Assembly: GCA_016707885.1 (NCBI GenBank)
Contig: JADJGU010000005.1
Coordinates: 38,650 to 102,649 of the forward strand
Source of the DNA: Sphingomonadales bacterium
GTDB taxonomy: Bacteria; Pseudomonadota; Alphaproteobacteria; Sphingomonadales; Sphingomonadaceae
Direction of reading: 5' to 3'
Length of the DNA: 64,000 bases
Part shown: positions 8,371 through 17,745 of the stretch, piece after piece
How positions within the stretch are numbered: the first letter of the stretch is position 1
Layout of the letters: each line of letters opens with the position of its first letter
Translations under genes and position numbers: made by a program
The notes under the pieces: model-generated
The model's database searches: none
Told to the model about the DNA's origin: nothing
What the model saw: the letters and a program-made list of their open reading frames with translations, nothing else

Positions 8371-8866
8371 GACTGAAAAAAATAACGGCCTCCAGGACAT
8401 GTTCCTGAATTCGCTGCGCAAATCCAAAACGCCGGTAACGATGTTCCTTGTAAAGGGCGTAAAATTGCAGGGCGTAGTAACCTGGTTCGACAATTTTTCG
8501 GTGCTGCTACGCCGCGACGGGCAATCCCAGCTCGTTTACAAGCATAGCATATCCACCATCATGCCCTCGCATTCTCCGGACCGCGCGCCTTTCGACCAGA
8601 TGATGGCGAAAGCGACGCATCGCGCCGGGATGCTGCAGGATGTGTTCCTTTATGCCATGCTCGACAAGCGCGAGAATGTGACAACATTTCTGGTCAACGG
8701 CGTGATGCTGCAAGGAGCGATCGCCGCCTATGACCTGTTCTCGCTGTTGCTGGAGCGCGATGGCGTTATGCAGCTTGTCTACAAGCATGCGGTATCCACG
8801 ATCCAGCCTTTGCGCCCGGTCAACCTTGCGGAATATAACAAGGAAGCCGGCGAGGACGACGATTGA
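8369..8866 (+). CDS. hfq: RNA chaperone Hfq with two tandem Hfq domains
   Basis: Hfq helps small RNAs pair with mRNAs. This 165-residue protein is about twice the usual length because it holds two complete domains. Domain 1 (about 4-68) has GLQDMFLNSL, the Sm1 strand FLVKGVKLQG and the Sm2 motif YKHSIST. Domain 2 (about 86-150) has MLQDVFLYAM, FLVNGVMLQG and YKHAVST. Both keep the proximal-face LQD and Sm2 YKH signatures. Domain 2 has Met where domain 1 and E. coli Hfq have the KLQG lysine. An acidic tail (AGEDDD) closes it. A ring would need three such chains to make six domains. Doublet Hfq proteins are known in sphingomonads. Confidence 0.95.
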   Translation: MTEKNNGLQDMFLNSLRKSKTPVTMFLVKGVKLQGVVTWFDNFSVLLRRDGQSQLVYKHSISTIMPSHSPDRAPFDQMMAKATHRAGMLQDVFLYAMLDKRENVTTFLVNGVMLQGAIAAYDLFSLLLERDGVMQLVYKHAVSTIQPLRPVNLAEYNKEAGEDDD

Positions 8867-10185
8867 GCGTATTCAATCGCGGCCAAGAGGACGAGTTCGC
8901 CCGTGGCGCACGCGCTGTAATCGCCTATCCCGAATTGCCGGGGACAAGCGGTATTACCGCCGAATTCCGTCTCGAAGAAGCCGAAGGTCTGGCGGCAGCA
9001 ATTGGCCTTAACATTATAGAAAAACGTCATTATCGCGTTCGCGCGCCAAAGGCTGCGACGCTGTTTGGCGGCGGGCAGGTTGACGAGATTGCCGAGCGCG
9101 TCGAAGCCTTGGAGGCTGACTTGCTAGTGGTCGATGGTTCGCTCTCGGCAATCCAGCAGCGCAACTTAGAAGATCGCACCAAGGTCAAAGTCATTGACCG
9201 AACCGGACTGATCCTCGAAATTTTTGGCGAGCGGGCAGCAACGGCGGAAGGGCGCTTGCAGGTTGAACTCGCGCACCTTGATTATCAGGCGGGCCGTCTT
9301 GTGCGCAGTTGGACCCACCTTGAGCGTCAGCGCGGCGGTTTCGGATTTTTGGGCGGCCCCGGTGAAACGCAGATTGAAGCCGACCGGCGCATGATTCGGG
9401 ATCGGATGGCGCGTTTGCGACGGGAGCTCGAACAGGTCCAGCGAACGCGCGGATTGCAGCGTGCCCGGCGCAAAAAGGCGCCTTGGCCCACCATTGCGCT
9501 TGTCGGCTATACCAACGCTGGCAAATCTACCCTGTTCAATCGGCTGACCAAAGCAGAGGTCTTGGCAGAGGATATGCTGTTCGCAACGCTCGACCCAACT
9601 TTGCGCGAAATCCGGCTTCCGGGAGTTGAAAAGGCGATATTGTCGGACACGGTTGGTTTTGTGTCGGACCTGCCAACACAGCTGGTTGCCGCTTTCCGAG
9701 CCACGCTTGAAGAGGTTACAACGGCTGACATCATCGTTCATGTCCGCGATATTTCACACCCATCAACCGAGGCACAGCGCGATGATGTGCTGTCGATCTT
9801 GCGCGATCTTGGCATCGGCGGGGAAGGGGAGGGTCGGACCGTCCTCGAGCTTTGGAACAAAGTCGACTTGCTCGATGACGAAAGGCGGGATTATTTGCAG
9901 GGGCAGGCCGCGCGACAGGGCAATTGCTACCTCATTTCGGCCGAAAGCGGTGAAGGCGTCGAACAATTTCGTTCCGAACTGGCGGCATTGGTTGGTGCGG
10001 CAAACATAGTCCGGACGGTTCGCCTTAATGCCGAGGAAGGCCGCGTTATGGCGTGGTTGTATGAGCGCGGTGCGATCGTTGAAAAACGCGAAGAGCGCGA
10101 GAGTGTCATTCTCACGGTATCGCTGAGCGGCAGGAATTGGGGGCAGTTCGAAAAACAGTTCGGCAGTCTGGTGGAGATTATTTAG
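8863..10185 (+). CDS. hflX: Ribosome-associated GTPase HflX
   Basis: A GTP- and ATP-binding factor that splits stalled ribosomes under stress. The glycine-rich N-terminal domain (LFGGGQVDEI; GGFGFLGGPGETQIE around residue 160-170) precedes the G domain with G1 GYTNAGKSTLFN, G2 region ATLDPT, G3 DTVGFVSDLP and G4 NKVD. The start is a TTG whose last bases share the hfq stop (TTGA). The hfq-hflX pair is conserved in many proteobacteria. The stop overlaps the convergent mazG end by 8 bases. Confidence 0.96.
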   Translation: MSVFNRGQEDEFARGARAVIAYPELPGTSGITAEFRLEEAEGLAAAIGLNIIEKRHYRVRAPKAATLFGGGQVDEIAERVEALEADLLVVDGSLSAIQQRNLEDRTKVKVIDRTGLILEIFGERAATAEGRLQVELAHLDYQAGRLVRSWTHLERQRGGFGFLGGPGETQIEADRRMIRDRMARLRRELEQVQRTRGLQRARRKKAPWPTIALVGYTNAGKSTLFNRLTKAEVLAEDMLFATLDPTLREIRLPGVEKAILSDTVGFVSDLPTQLVAAFRATLEEVTTADIIVHVRDISHPSTEAQRDDVLSILRDLGIGGEGEGRTVLELWNKVDLLDDERRDYLQGQAARQGNCYLISAESGEGVEQFRSELAALVGAANIVRTVRLNAEEGRVMAWLYERGAIVEKREERESVILTVSLSGRNWGQFEKQFGSLVEII

Positions 10186-10955
10186 CTGCGGTTTCTATTT
10201 TTGCGCGCCGCCAAAGAGCTTCTTTGGCATCGAGATCGAGTTTTTCAAATGCATCGCCAGCAATCGCTTCCATGCCACGGAAACGGCGTTCAAATTTTGC
10301 CGTAGCATCATTGAGAGCAACTTCGGCGTCGACGCCCAAATGACGACTGATATTGACCGCTGCAAAGAGAAGATCGCCGACTTCCTCATGCATTTCGGTT
10401 GCGGTCGTCGCGTCTCGAACTTCGTCGATTTCCTCGTCCAGTTTTTCAAAAGCACCTTCGACGCTCGGCCAGTCAAAACCGGTTCGGGCGGCGCGTTTCT
10501 GGATTTTCTGCGCCCGGAGCAAAGCTGGCAGTGCTTTGGCAACATCTGCCATCGCACTTTTGTCTTCAGATTTTCCGTGCCGCTCAGCCTCCTTGATGGC
10601 TTCCCAATTGGCGACGACTTGCGCAGATCCGTCAATCGATCGGTCGCCGAAGATGTGCGGGTGGCGCCGTTCCATCTTGTCGCAAATGGCGTTGATTACG
10701 TCCTGCAGGCCAAAGTGTCCGGCTTCCTCGGCCATACGGCTGTGGAACACGACCTGAAGCAGAAGATCGCCAAGCTCATCCTTCAATGCGGCCATGTCGT
10801 TGCGTTCGATCGCGTCAGCGACCTCATAAGGCTTCTTCGATTGTGTATGGCGCGATGGTCGCAAAATTCTGTTCAAGGTCCCAGGGGCAGCCGGAAACCG
10901 GCGTTCTCAGGCGCGCTATGACTTCGTAAAGGGAGGCAATTTCGGGCTGTGACAT
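10178..10955 (-). CDS. mazG: MazG nucleoside triphosphate pyrophosphohydrolase (apparent frameshift)
   Basis: A housecleaning NTP pyrophosphohydrolase that hydrolyses NTPs and dNTPs to monophosphates. From the ATG at 10955 the frame reads MSQPEIASLYEVIARLR and GCPWDLEQNFATIAPYTIEEA, the typical MazG start. It then hits TGA because GCCTTATGAG has one T more than the expected GCCTATGAG. The next frame continues YEVADAIERNDMAALKDELG through the metal-binding EELGDLL-type helices to the C-terminus. With one base removed the gene encodes 258 residues, the family length. The extra base lies near 10826-10830 (two A on the plus strand). Either a sequencing error or a fresh mutation would explain it. 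Confidence 0.85.
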
Positions 10956-11052
10956 GCTTGGCTGCTTTCACAAATATAAGAACGATAATATATATTATGT
11001 TAAGTAAAATGTTCTTCAGGTCCAAAGCGGGTTTGCCCAACGGCTCCCCCGT

Positions 11053-11652
11053 TCATGGTTTCAATTGCATGACGTCACCCGTGACGCTCCACGATCCGAA
11101 ACTGTCGAGGAAGTTCATGCCGACCACATTGGTGTCGCCAAACTTGTCCGAGATAACCACATCGTGATCGTCGACCTGATATTCGCCAACGACGATGCTG
11201 GGTACTGTCGCGCTCGCCACTCTGATCCTGCCATTGGCCGTTTCAAGTTCTATTGGTAACTTGCTTGAGTCTGACTTCAAGCCGATCTGGCGCGCCGTGT
11301 TGGCGTTAATCGCCGTTGTCGTTGCGCCGCTATCTACCATGAAGTCGACATTCTGGTTATTGATCGCTGCACGCAGCCAGAAATGCCCATCATCCTGACG
11401 CACCAGTCTGATGCCTTGATCATCGCTGCTCTGCCTTGGCGCTCCGGTCAGTTCGCCTTTGATCCGTTCCCACGCCATCGACATTTCGGGACGAAAACTC
11501 ATGAGGACAAAAGCGACCGCGAAAATACCCACCCAGGCTGCAATCATCTTCGCATATTGCTTCATCGGCAGGCGTCTGGCGATCAGACCTGATGCCATTA
11601 GGACCAGCAATAGGATTGCGTAGATCAGATATGGAGTATCTTCATTACTCAT
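11053..11652 (-). CDS. Membrane-anchored retropepsin-like aspartic protease
   Basis: 199 residues. Two hydrophobic stretches near the N-terminus (about 7-25 and 33-52) would anchor the protein in the inner membrane. A single aspartic-protease lobe follows, with the active-site motif FMVDSGATTTAINANTARQIG and a second hydrophobic-Gly region (DVVISDKFGDTNVVGMNFLDSFGSW). One DSGA motif per chain implies a homodimeric, retropepsin-like enzyme. Such clan AA proteins are common in alphaproteobacteria, but substrates are mostly unknown. It is the last gene of the metG-tatD run, three bases after tatD. Confidence 0.75.
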   Translation of the reverse strand: MSNEDTPYLIYAILLLVLMASGLIARRLPMKQYAKMIAAWVGIFAVAFVLMSFRPEMSMAWERIKGELTGAPRQSSDDQGIRLVRQDDGHFWLRAAINNQNVDFMVDSGATTTAINANTARQIGLKSDSSKLPIELETANGRIRVASATVPSIVVGEYQVDDHDVVISDKFGDTNVVGMNFLDSFGSWSVTGDVMQLKP

Positions 11653-11655
11653 ATA

Positions 11656-12429
11656 TTACAAAGCTTTAGTGAACAGTTTGTAAAAATTATCTGATGTTTG
11701 TGCTGACACCAATTCCATGCTTGTCCCACGCAATTCTGCAACAAAGGCCGCTGTGCTCGCGACAAAGGCCGGTTCACAGGTTTTTCCGCGATGTGGAACG
11801 GGCGCGAGAAATGGGGAATCTGTTTCGACGAGCAGGCGATCCGCAGGAATTGTCGTGGCAATCTTCTGTAATTCAACCGCATTTTTGAACGTTACTATGC
11901 CCGACAAGGATATGTAGAACCCCAAATTCAGCGCGATCTCCGCAAATTCGGCGCTGGCGGTGAAACAGTGAATGACGCCAGTATAGGCACCCTTCCCCAT
12001 TTCTTCGGTCAGGATCTGCGCAGTATCGGCCTCAGCATCACGCGTATGTACGATAATCGGCAGCCCGGTTTCCCGCGCTGCTGCGATATGCGCTCGAAAG
12101 GAAGCACGCTGCTGTTCGCGATCGCTATGGTCGTAATAGTAATCGAGGCCGGTTTCCCCGATCGCAATGACACGCGGATGTGCTGCGCGGGCGACCAGTT
12201 TGGCGGTGTCGACGTCGGTATGCCCATCGGCTTCATGCGGGTGAATGCCGACCGAGGCCCAGACATCGGGTTCCTTGCTAGCAAGCCCGATGACGTCATC
12301 CCATTCGCATTCGCGGGTCGAGATGTTGAGCATCGCGGTGACGCCCGCTGCGCGGGCATTTGCCAGCGTTTCGGACTGTCGCTCAACCAACCCCTTATAG
12401 TTCAGGTGGCAGTGTGAATCGACTAGCAT
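11656..12429 (-). CDS. tatD: TatD family metal-dependent DNase
   Basis: A metal-dependent hydrolase with 3'-5' exonuclease/DNase activity on single strands in characterised members. The chosen ATG gives 257 residues starting MLVDSHCHLNY, with the metal-binding HxH at positions 6 and 8. It continues with VGIHPHEAD, GETGLDYYYDHSD, IVHTRDA, IHCFTAS and ETDSPFLAP, all family signatures. An in-frame extension upstream runs through metG sequence and is not real. The ATG overlaps the expected metG stop (TGATG). Confidence 0.94.
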   Translation of the reverse strand: MLVDSHCHLNYKGLVERQSETLANARAAGVTAMLNISTRECEWDDVIGLASKEPDVWASVGIHPHEADGHTDVDTAKLVARAAHPRVIAIGETGLDYYYDHSDREQQRASFRAHIAAARETGLPIIVHTRDAEADTAQILTEEMGKGAYTGVIHCFTASAEFAEIALNLGFYISLSGIVTFKNAVELQKIATTIPADRLLVETDSPFLAPVPHRGKTCEPAFVASTAAFVAELRGTSMELVSAQTSDNFYKLFTKAL

Positions 12430-13996
12430 CAGGTCGTCTCTTCGTCCGCCGGAAGCTCCAGCCGGGGAATAGGCCCTGCGGCTGCTCAAGCCGGAAACCT
12501 GATTCTGCCAAGGGGGAATACCAATGGCTGGCGATGCCGTTGAAATTCCGCAATTCTGGCAGAATACCCATATTATCGAGCAGCTTGCTTGCGCCAGCCG
12601 GAATGATCGGTGATATCGCGACTGCCAGTTGCGCAATGCAAATGTACAGCGTTGCCAGCACCGTTTCCATGCGTTCAAAATCGGTCTTTTTGAGCGCCCA
12701 GGGCGCTTGTGCATCGATATAGGCATTGCAGGCGAAAACGGCGGCAATCCAAGCTTCAACAGCTTGGGACAAGGCGAGGCTTTCAAACGCTGCAGGAATT
12801 GTTTCGGAAATCGTTTTGCCGACAAGCTCGAACAGCGCTTCATCGTCTTTTGTATGGCCGTGGATTGCGGGCAGATAAGCATCGCAGTTTTTGAAAATCT
12901 GGCTCAAAGTCCTTTGTGCCAGATTGCCGAAACTGTTGGCCAGCTCCGCATTGGAGCGGGTCACGATGGCCTCTTCGCTCCAGCTGCCGTCCTGTCCAAA
13001 ATTGACTTCTCGCAGCAGGAAGTAACGAAACTGGTCGACACCGTAACGCTCGGCAAGTCCAAGGGGATCGGCTGCATTTCCGGCTGACTTGCCCATTTTA
13101 GCGCCATCGCGGGCCAGAATGAAGCCGTGGCCAAAGACCTGCTTTGGTAACGGCAGACCTGCAGACATCAGGAAAGCGGGCCAATAAACCGCGTGAAATC
13201 GGACGATGTCCTTGCCGATGATATGGACATTTGCAGGCCAAAAGCGATTAAACTCGCCATCCTTTGCCGGAAAGCCGATGCCCGACAGATAGGTGGTCAG
13301 TGCATCGACCCAGACGTACATCACATGGCCTGGAGACCCCGGCACAGGAACACCCCAGTCAAAACTGGTACGTGACACGCTCAGATCTTTGAGCCCGCCT
13401 TCGACAAAGCGCAGTACTTCGTTTTTGCGGCTTTCAGGGCGTATAAAGTCCGGATGATTGCTGTACAATTCCAGTAACTTGTCCTGATAGCGTGACAGGC
13501 GGAAGAACCAGCTTTCCTCGACTGTCCAATCAACAGGAGTTCCCTGCGGAGAGAGTTTCACACCCCCTTCCCCTTCGATCAGCTCCTCTTCGCCATAATA
13601 GGCTTCATCGCGGACCGAGTACCAGCCTTCGTAGCGATCGAGATACAGATCGCCGCTGGCTTCCATGGCTTTCCAGAGCGCGATGCTTGCCTCGTGATGG
13701 CGCGGGTCGCTAGTGCGCATGAAACAATCATAGGAAACATTAAGAGATTCGCACATTTCCTTGAAATAAGATGACATTTCATCAGCGAATTCGAGCGTTT
13801 CGCGACCAGCAGAGCGCGCCGTCTGCGCCATTTTCAGGCCATGTTCGTCGGTGCCTGTCACCAGCCGCACGTCACGACCCATCAGCCGCTGGAACCGGGC
13901 GATGGCATCGGTTGCAATCGCTTCATAGGCATGGCCGATATGCGGCTTTCCATTGGGGTAAGCGATCGCGGTGGTGATGTAAAATGGATCAGACAT
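12429..13996 (-). CDS. metG: Methionyl-tRNA synthetase (frameshift at extreme C-terminus)
   Basis: Charges tRNA-Met. The class I HIGH signature is PHIGHAYEA near residue 20, and the KMSKS loop is KMGKSAGN. The length of about 520 residues matches the short form without a C-terminal dimerisation domain. As read, the frame runs on to 12395 with an atypical tail. Restoring one base in the G-run at 12464-12467 gives FPRLELPADEETT and a stop that overlaps the tatD start as TGATG. That is the spacing seen elsewhere in this operon, so a one-base loss is the best explanation. Only the last few residues are affected. Confidence 0.94.
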
Positions 13997-14018
13997 GCAA
14001 AGCCAATAGCAAGAGGGG

Positions 14019-14975
14019 TTATTCGGCGCCGTGCTTATGCGGTCGCAGCGATGCCAGCAAGCTTCCCATTTGGAAAATTATGGCCTGTTTGTCGAGAGAC
14101 AGCGCAACGGCGCGCTGGGCAAGCCGGTCGGCATCCTGAAACGCCTCCACCGCAGCTATCGCGCCAGAGGTCCGCGCCTCATTGGCAATGCTGATCGGGA
14201 CATAGCGCAAAAAGGCTTCATATCTGGCTTGCGCCGATTTAGTCGACAGGCTTTCGGCCAGCCCATGGCGGACTTTGTTCGTTGGGTCGCCCTTTTCGAC
14301 GATATTCTGAATCGCGGTTTCGATTTCGTCGAAATCAAGATCTGCATAGTCGAGTGCCTGACCTGGGGATCCATTGCCGGTCGCTGCGAGCAGCTCGATT
14401 TCCCGTTCCGACGCCTGCGGAACTGCCTGACGCAATGCGGCTGTCATGTCGGCGGGTGACAATGGATCGAAACGCAACAACTGGCACCGCGAACGAATGG
14501 TCGGAAGCAGCCGGTCGCTGGCATGGCTTATCAGGAAGAAATAAGTTCCAACGGGCGGCTCTTCGAGCGATTTAAGGAGGGCATTGGCTCCTCCCCGCTC
14601 CAGATCGTCGGCTGAGTCGATGATAACAGCACGTTTGGGACCTAGCGAAGGGCGGGTGGTCAGCGCGTGCTGGACGTCGCGAATCTGGTCTATCGAAATG
14701 CTGCGTTTGAGTTCCGCATTGGGATCGGCTTCTTCTCCGTCTTTCGGCGCCTCTTTCGCCAAACGCTGGACATATTTTATGTCCGGATGCGTCCTATGAT
14801 CGATCAGTGTACGGTAGCGGTCCTCCGGATCGACCAGCAGCCGTGCGAACTCGACTGCGAAATGCGCCTTTCCAAGCCCACGTGGACCGGCAAGGATCCA
14901 GCCATGATGCAACCGGCCACCGGCCAGTGCCCGCTCGATATGCTGGCGGTTTTCATCATGGCCGTAAAATTTCAT
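14019..14975 (-). CDS. holB: DNA polymerase III subunit delta'
   Basis: A clamp-loader subunit that helps place the beta clamp on primed DNA. The 318-residue protein opens with FYGHDENRQHIERALAGGRLHHGWILAGPRGLGKAHFA, a Walker-A-like P-loop typical of HolB. It continues with SIDQIRDVQHALTTRPSLG and LLKSLEEPPVGTYFFLISH, and an SRC-like motif IRSRCQLLRF. It overlaps tmk by four bases (ATGA), the usual tmk-holB pairing. Confidence 0.93.
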   Translation of the reverse strand: MKFYGHDENRQHIERALAGGRLHHGWILAGPRGLGKAHFAVEFARLLVDPEDRYRTLIDHRTHPDIKYVQRLAKEAPKDGEEADPNAELKRSISIDQIRDVQHALTTRPSLGPKRAVIIDSADDLERGGANALLKSLEEPPVGTYFFLISHASDRLLPTIRSRCQLLRFDPLSPADMTAALRQAVPQASEREIELLAATGNGSPGQALDYADLDFDEIETAIQNIVEKGDPTNKVRHGLAESLSTKSAQARYEAFLRYVPISIANEARTSGAIAAVEAFQDADRLAQRAVALSLDKQAIIFQMGSLLASLRPHKHGAE

Positions 14976-15604
14976 TGCGGCAAAAATCCGGCCAATGTGG
15001 CCACCAGCGACTGGGTCACCTGTTCTGCAGTATCGTTGGCATCAATGATGCGCACCCGCTCGGGTTCCTGTTTTGCGATCTGCAGAAAGGCCGCGCGCAC
15101 TTTTGCGTGAAATTCGGATGATCGCCCGCCGATGCGGTCGCTGACTCCTGCGTCTCTACGCTGCAGACGTTGCGCCGCTACGTCTGGCGGCAGGTCGAGA
15201 ACCAGCGTCAGGGCAGGAAGGAAACCGCCGCTACCGATAGCGTGCAGTGTCATGATATCCGCATCGCCCAGACCAAGGCTGGCCCCCTGATAGGCACGGC
15301 TGCTGTCAACATAGCGGTCGGTGATGACCCACTTTCCAGTGGCAAGAGCGGGTTTAATCAGTTTTTCGACATGGTCGCTGCGCGCCGCGGCGAATAGCAA
15401 GGCCTCTGCGGCTTTACCCCAGCGATCGTCCGTTCCAGCAAGCAACAGGTTACGTATGGCCTCGGCACCCTCGGTCCCGCCCGGTTCGCGGGTGAGGACA
15501 ACCTCTATCCCGCGCGCGCGCAAATAAGCGGCAAGTGCGGATATTTGCGTGGATTTCCCCGCACCTTCGCCCCCTTCAATCGATATGAAAATACCTTCGC
15601 GCAT
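14972..15604 (-). CDS. tmk: Thymidylate kinase
   Basis: Phosphorylates dTMP to dTDP for DNA synthesis. The chosen ATG gives 210 residues starting MREGIFISIEGGEGAGKSTQ, which places the P-loop at the normal position near residue 10-20. It is followed by TREPGGTEGAEAIRNLLL and the DRYVDSSRAYQG motif. A longer in-frame start exists upstream, but it would lie inside dacC. The ATG overlaps the dacC stop by one base (TGATG). Confidence 0.95.
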   Translation of the reverse strand: MREGIFISIEGGEGAGKSTQISALAAYLRARGIEVVLTREPGGTEGAEAIRNLLLAGTDDRWGKAAEALLFAAARSDHVEKLIKPALATGKWVITDRYVDSSRAYQGASLGLGDADIMTLHAIGSGGFLPALTLVLDLPPDVAAQRLQRRDAGVSDRIGGRSSEFHAKVRAAFLQIAKQEPERVRIIDANDTAEQVTQSLVATLAGFLPQ

Positions 15605-16740
15605 CACATGCCCACCAAAGCGCGGGCGCCGTTCCATGCGCGGCCAAAAAAGCTGGCTTTTTGGACAGACGTGCCGGCGATTAGCGGGAGCACCTGCTTC
15701 TTGCCGTCGGCCGACAGGACAACCAGTTCACCCAGCGCCTCTCCCTTGCGGATCGGGGCGCGGATCGGGCCGAAATAGCGTGCTTTCAATCGCAGTTTTT
15801 CCTTGGAGCCGACACGCTTGGTCGCGGCAAAATCCCATGAAGCAACCAAAGGGACGTTATCGGCCGAACCCAATTGCACCGGTGCTTTGGTAACGGTTTC
15901 ACCTGTGTGAAACAAAGTCTGCGTTTCCCACTCGCTGAAACCCCAATTCATGAATTTCCGCGCCTCTGTGATGCGCGACTGCATCGTCGGCAAACCGGCA
16001 ATAATCATAATCAAGCGCCGATCCCCGCGCTTCGCCGTGCCTGCAAGGCAGTAGCCTGCCTCTTCGCTGTGCCCGGTCTTGAGGCCGTCGGCCCCTTCAA
16101 TCACGCCCAGCAAGGGGTTGCGATTGACTTGAGTGACGTTCGACCAGCGAAAGGATTTTTGCGAAAAATAGCGTTCGAAAGCCTCGGGGTGCTCAATGAT
16201 GATCGCTTGCGCCAATTTTGCCAGATCGCGGGCTGTCGAATAGGTTTTGCCGCCGTCCGGCCAGCCATTGGGATTTCCGAAATGAGTATTCGTCATGCCC
16301 AGCTTCTTGGCGGCAGCATTCATTTCAGCCACAAAGGCAGCTTCGCTTCCCGCCACGCCTTCCGCCAGTACGACCGAAGCGTCATTTCCCGAAAGCGTCA
16401 ATACGCCGAACAAGAGATTGCCGATCGATACGCTTTCATTCGAACGCAAGAACATGGTGGAGCCTTTATTGTTCCACTTTGTCCAGGTCGCCGGACTGAC
16501 CTTCACTTTTTGATCAAGGCTGACCTTCTTGTCCATCAAGGCGTTGAAGGTGACATAGGCGGTCATCATTTTCGCCATAGAGGCTGTGGGAATGCGTTTG
16601 TCAGCGTCGCGTTCGTACAAGGCCCGATCAGAAAAAGTGTCGAGCAGAAACGCGACCGGTGCGCTGCCCGAATAGGTCGCGGCAAATCCGGGTCCAGCAA
16701 GAACCAATAATGAAAGGGCAAGAAATGCTCGCATGGCCAT
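15604..16740 (-). CDS. dacC: D-alanyl-D-alanine carboxypeptidase (penicillin-binding protein 5/6 type)
   Basis: Trims the terminal D-Ala of peptidoglycan stem peptides in the periplasm. A signal peptide ends near residue 20 (LAGPGFAA). The serine-acyltransferase motifs are SMAK (Ser54, Lys57), SGNDA and KTGHSEEAGYCLAG. A C-terminal beta domain follows (about 270-378), and the end is consistent with an amphipathic membrane anchor. It sits between rlpA and tmk in a run of wall genes. The symbol could equally be dacA or dacD. Confidence 0.9.
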   Translation of the reverse strand: MAMRAFLALSLLVLAGPGFAATYSGSAPVAFLLDTFSDRALYERDADKRIPTASMAKMMTAYVTFNALMDKKVSLDQKVKVSPATWTKWNNKGSTMFLRSNESVSIGNLLFGVLTLSGNDASVVLAEGVAGSEAAFVAEMNAAAKKLGMTNTHFGNPNGWPDGGKTYSTARDLAKLAQAIIIEHPEAFERYFSQKSFRWSNVTQVNRNPLLGVIEGADGLKTGHSEEAGYCLAGTAKRGDRRLIMIIAGLPTMQSRITEARKFMNWGFSEWETQTLFHTGETVTKAPVQLGSADNVPLVASWDFAATKRVGSKEKLRLKARYFGPIRAPIRKGEALGELVVLSADGKKQVLPLIAGTSVQKASFFGRAWNGARALVGM

Positions 16741-16776
16741 CTGTTAGACTGGCTTGCGGTGGCTTTCCAGCCAAAG

Positions 16777-17745
16777 CTATTCGCGCAGCAGCCTTGCTTG
16801 TGGATAGCCCTTGGCCTGTGCGTTTTTGAGAGCGGATTTTGCCTCATCTTCGCTGGCAAAGGGACCGAAACGAACGCGGTGCAATTTCCCGTCGCCGCTG
16901 CTGACAACCTTGGCTCCAAGTTTGGTTGCCAGTTGATCTGCATTCGCCTTGGATGAAAAGGCTGCAACTTGCACACTATAGCCAGCTTTTGCCGAAGTCG
17001 CCTTTGCCTGAGGTGTAGCAGGTTTGACAGGTTCCGCTTTTGCAGGCGTTTTTACGGCGGCCGGCTTTGCTGTTGCTTTTGCACTTGCAGGGGCTGGCTT
17101 CGCTGGAGGCGTGGTGACAGCTTCTGGCGCGGCAACTTTTGGCGCTTCCAACTTGGGCATTTTCGCTAGCTTGTCGCGCAACACCTTCAGAAGCGATTCT
17201 GGTGTGTCGAGCCGGGTACCGGCAGGTTGGTTGGCGCGTAAAACGGCGCGATCCTGTTCCGGCGGATTGACCCTGCGGACGCGCACCGGCGCGTTGCCTT
17301 GCCCTGAAATACCAAGCTGGCGGGCGGCACCTTCTGACAGGTCGATCAGGCGCTCATTGGTCATCGGGCCACGATCATTGATGCGCACCAAAATCGTTCG
17401 CCCTGTATCCAGTGCGGTTACCTCCACATAGCTGGGCATGGGCAAGGTTTTATGTGCAGCCGTAATTGCGTCGGGCACAAAAATCTCGCCATTGGCGGTC
17501 GGGTTGCCCTGAAGCTCTTGCCCATAGGCGCTGGCAAAGCCAACCTCGTCATAGTTGGACGTATCTTCGGGCGTGTAAGTGGTGCTGCCAACGGTAAAAG
17601 GCGCGCCCAGTTTGACGGGCAAATCGCTGACCGAAGCTGCAGGGGTCTGTTTTGCTGCGGGAAGGGTTTCCATCCCCCCTCCTCCGCACGACGCAAGCAG
17701 GAGGCAAAACGATGTGCCAATCAGGAGCCTAGTTTCGTACCGCAT
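16777..17745 (-). CDS. rlpA: Septal ring lytic transglycosylase RlpA with SPOR domain
   Basis: An outer-membrane lipoprotein that cleaves denuded glycan strands at the septum. The start at 17745 gives a lipobox LLASC in the first 25 residues. The double-psi beta-barrel follows (EVGFASAYGQELQGNPTANGE, VRINDRGPMTNERLIDLSEGAA). A Pro/Ala/Lys-rich linker of about 75 residues leads to a SPOR domain (AGYSVQVAAFSSKANADQLA, HRVRFGPFASEDEA) that binds denuded peptidoglycan. A longer start upstream would bury the lipobox. It overlaps mltB by 17 bases. Confidence 0.93.
   Translation of the reverse strand: MRYETRLLIGTSFCLLLASCGGGGMETLPAAKQTPAASVSDLPVKLGAPFTVGSTTYTPEDTSNYDEVGFASAYGQELQGNPTANGEIFVPDAITAAHKTLPMPSYVEVTALDTGRTILVRINDRGPMTNERLIDLSEGAARQLGISGQGNAPVRVRRVNPPEQDRAVLRANQPAGTRLDTPESLLKVLRDKLAKMPKLEAPKVAAPEAVTTPPAKPAPASAKATAKPAAVKTPAKAEPVKPATPQAKATSAKAGYSVQVAAFSSKANADQLATKLGAKVVSSGDGKLHRVRFGPFASEDEAKSALKNAQAKGYPQARLLRE

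Noticed and set aside
12395..12882. Extended tatD frame running far into metG
   Set aside because: The sequence before MLVDSHCH is metG in another frame. The HxH motif belongs at the N-terminus.
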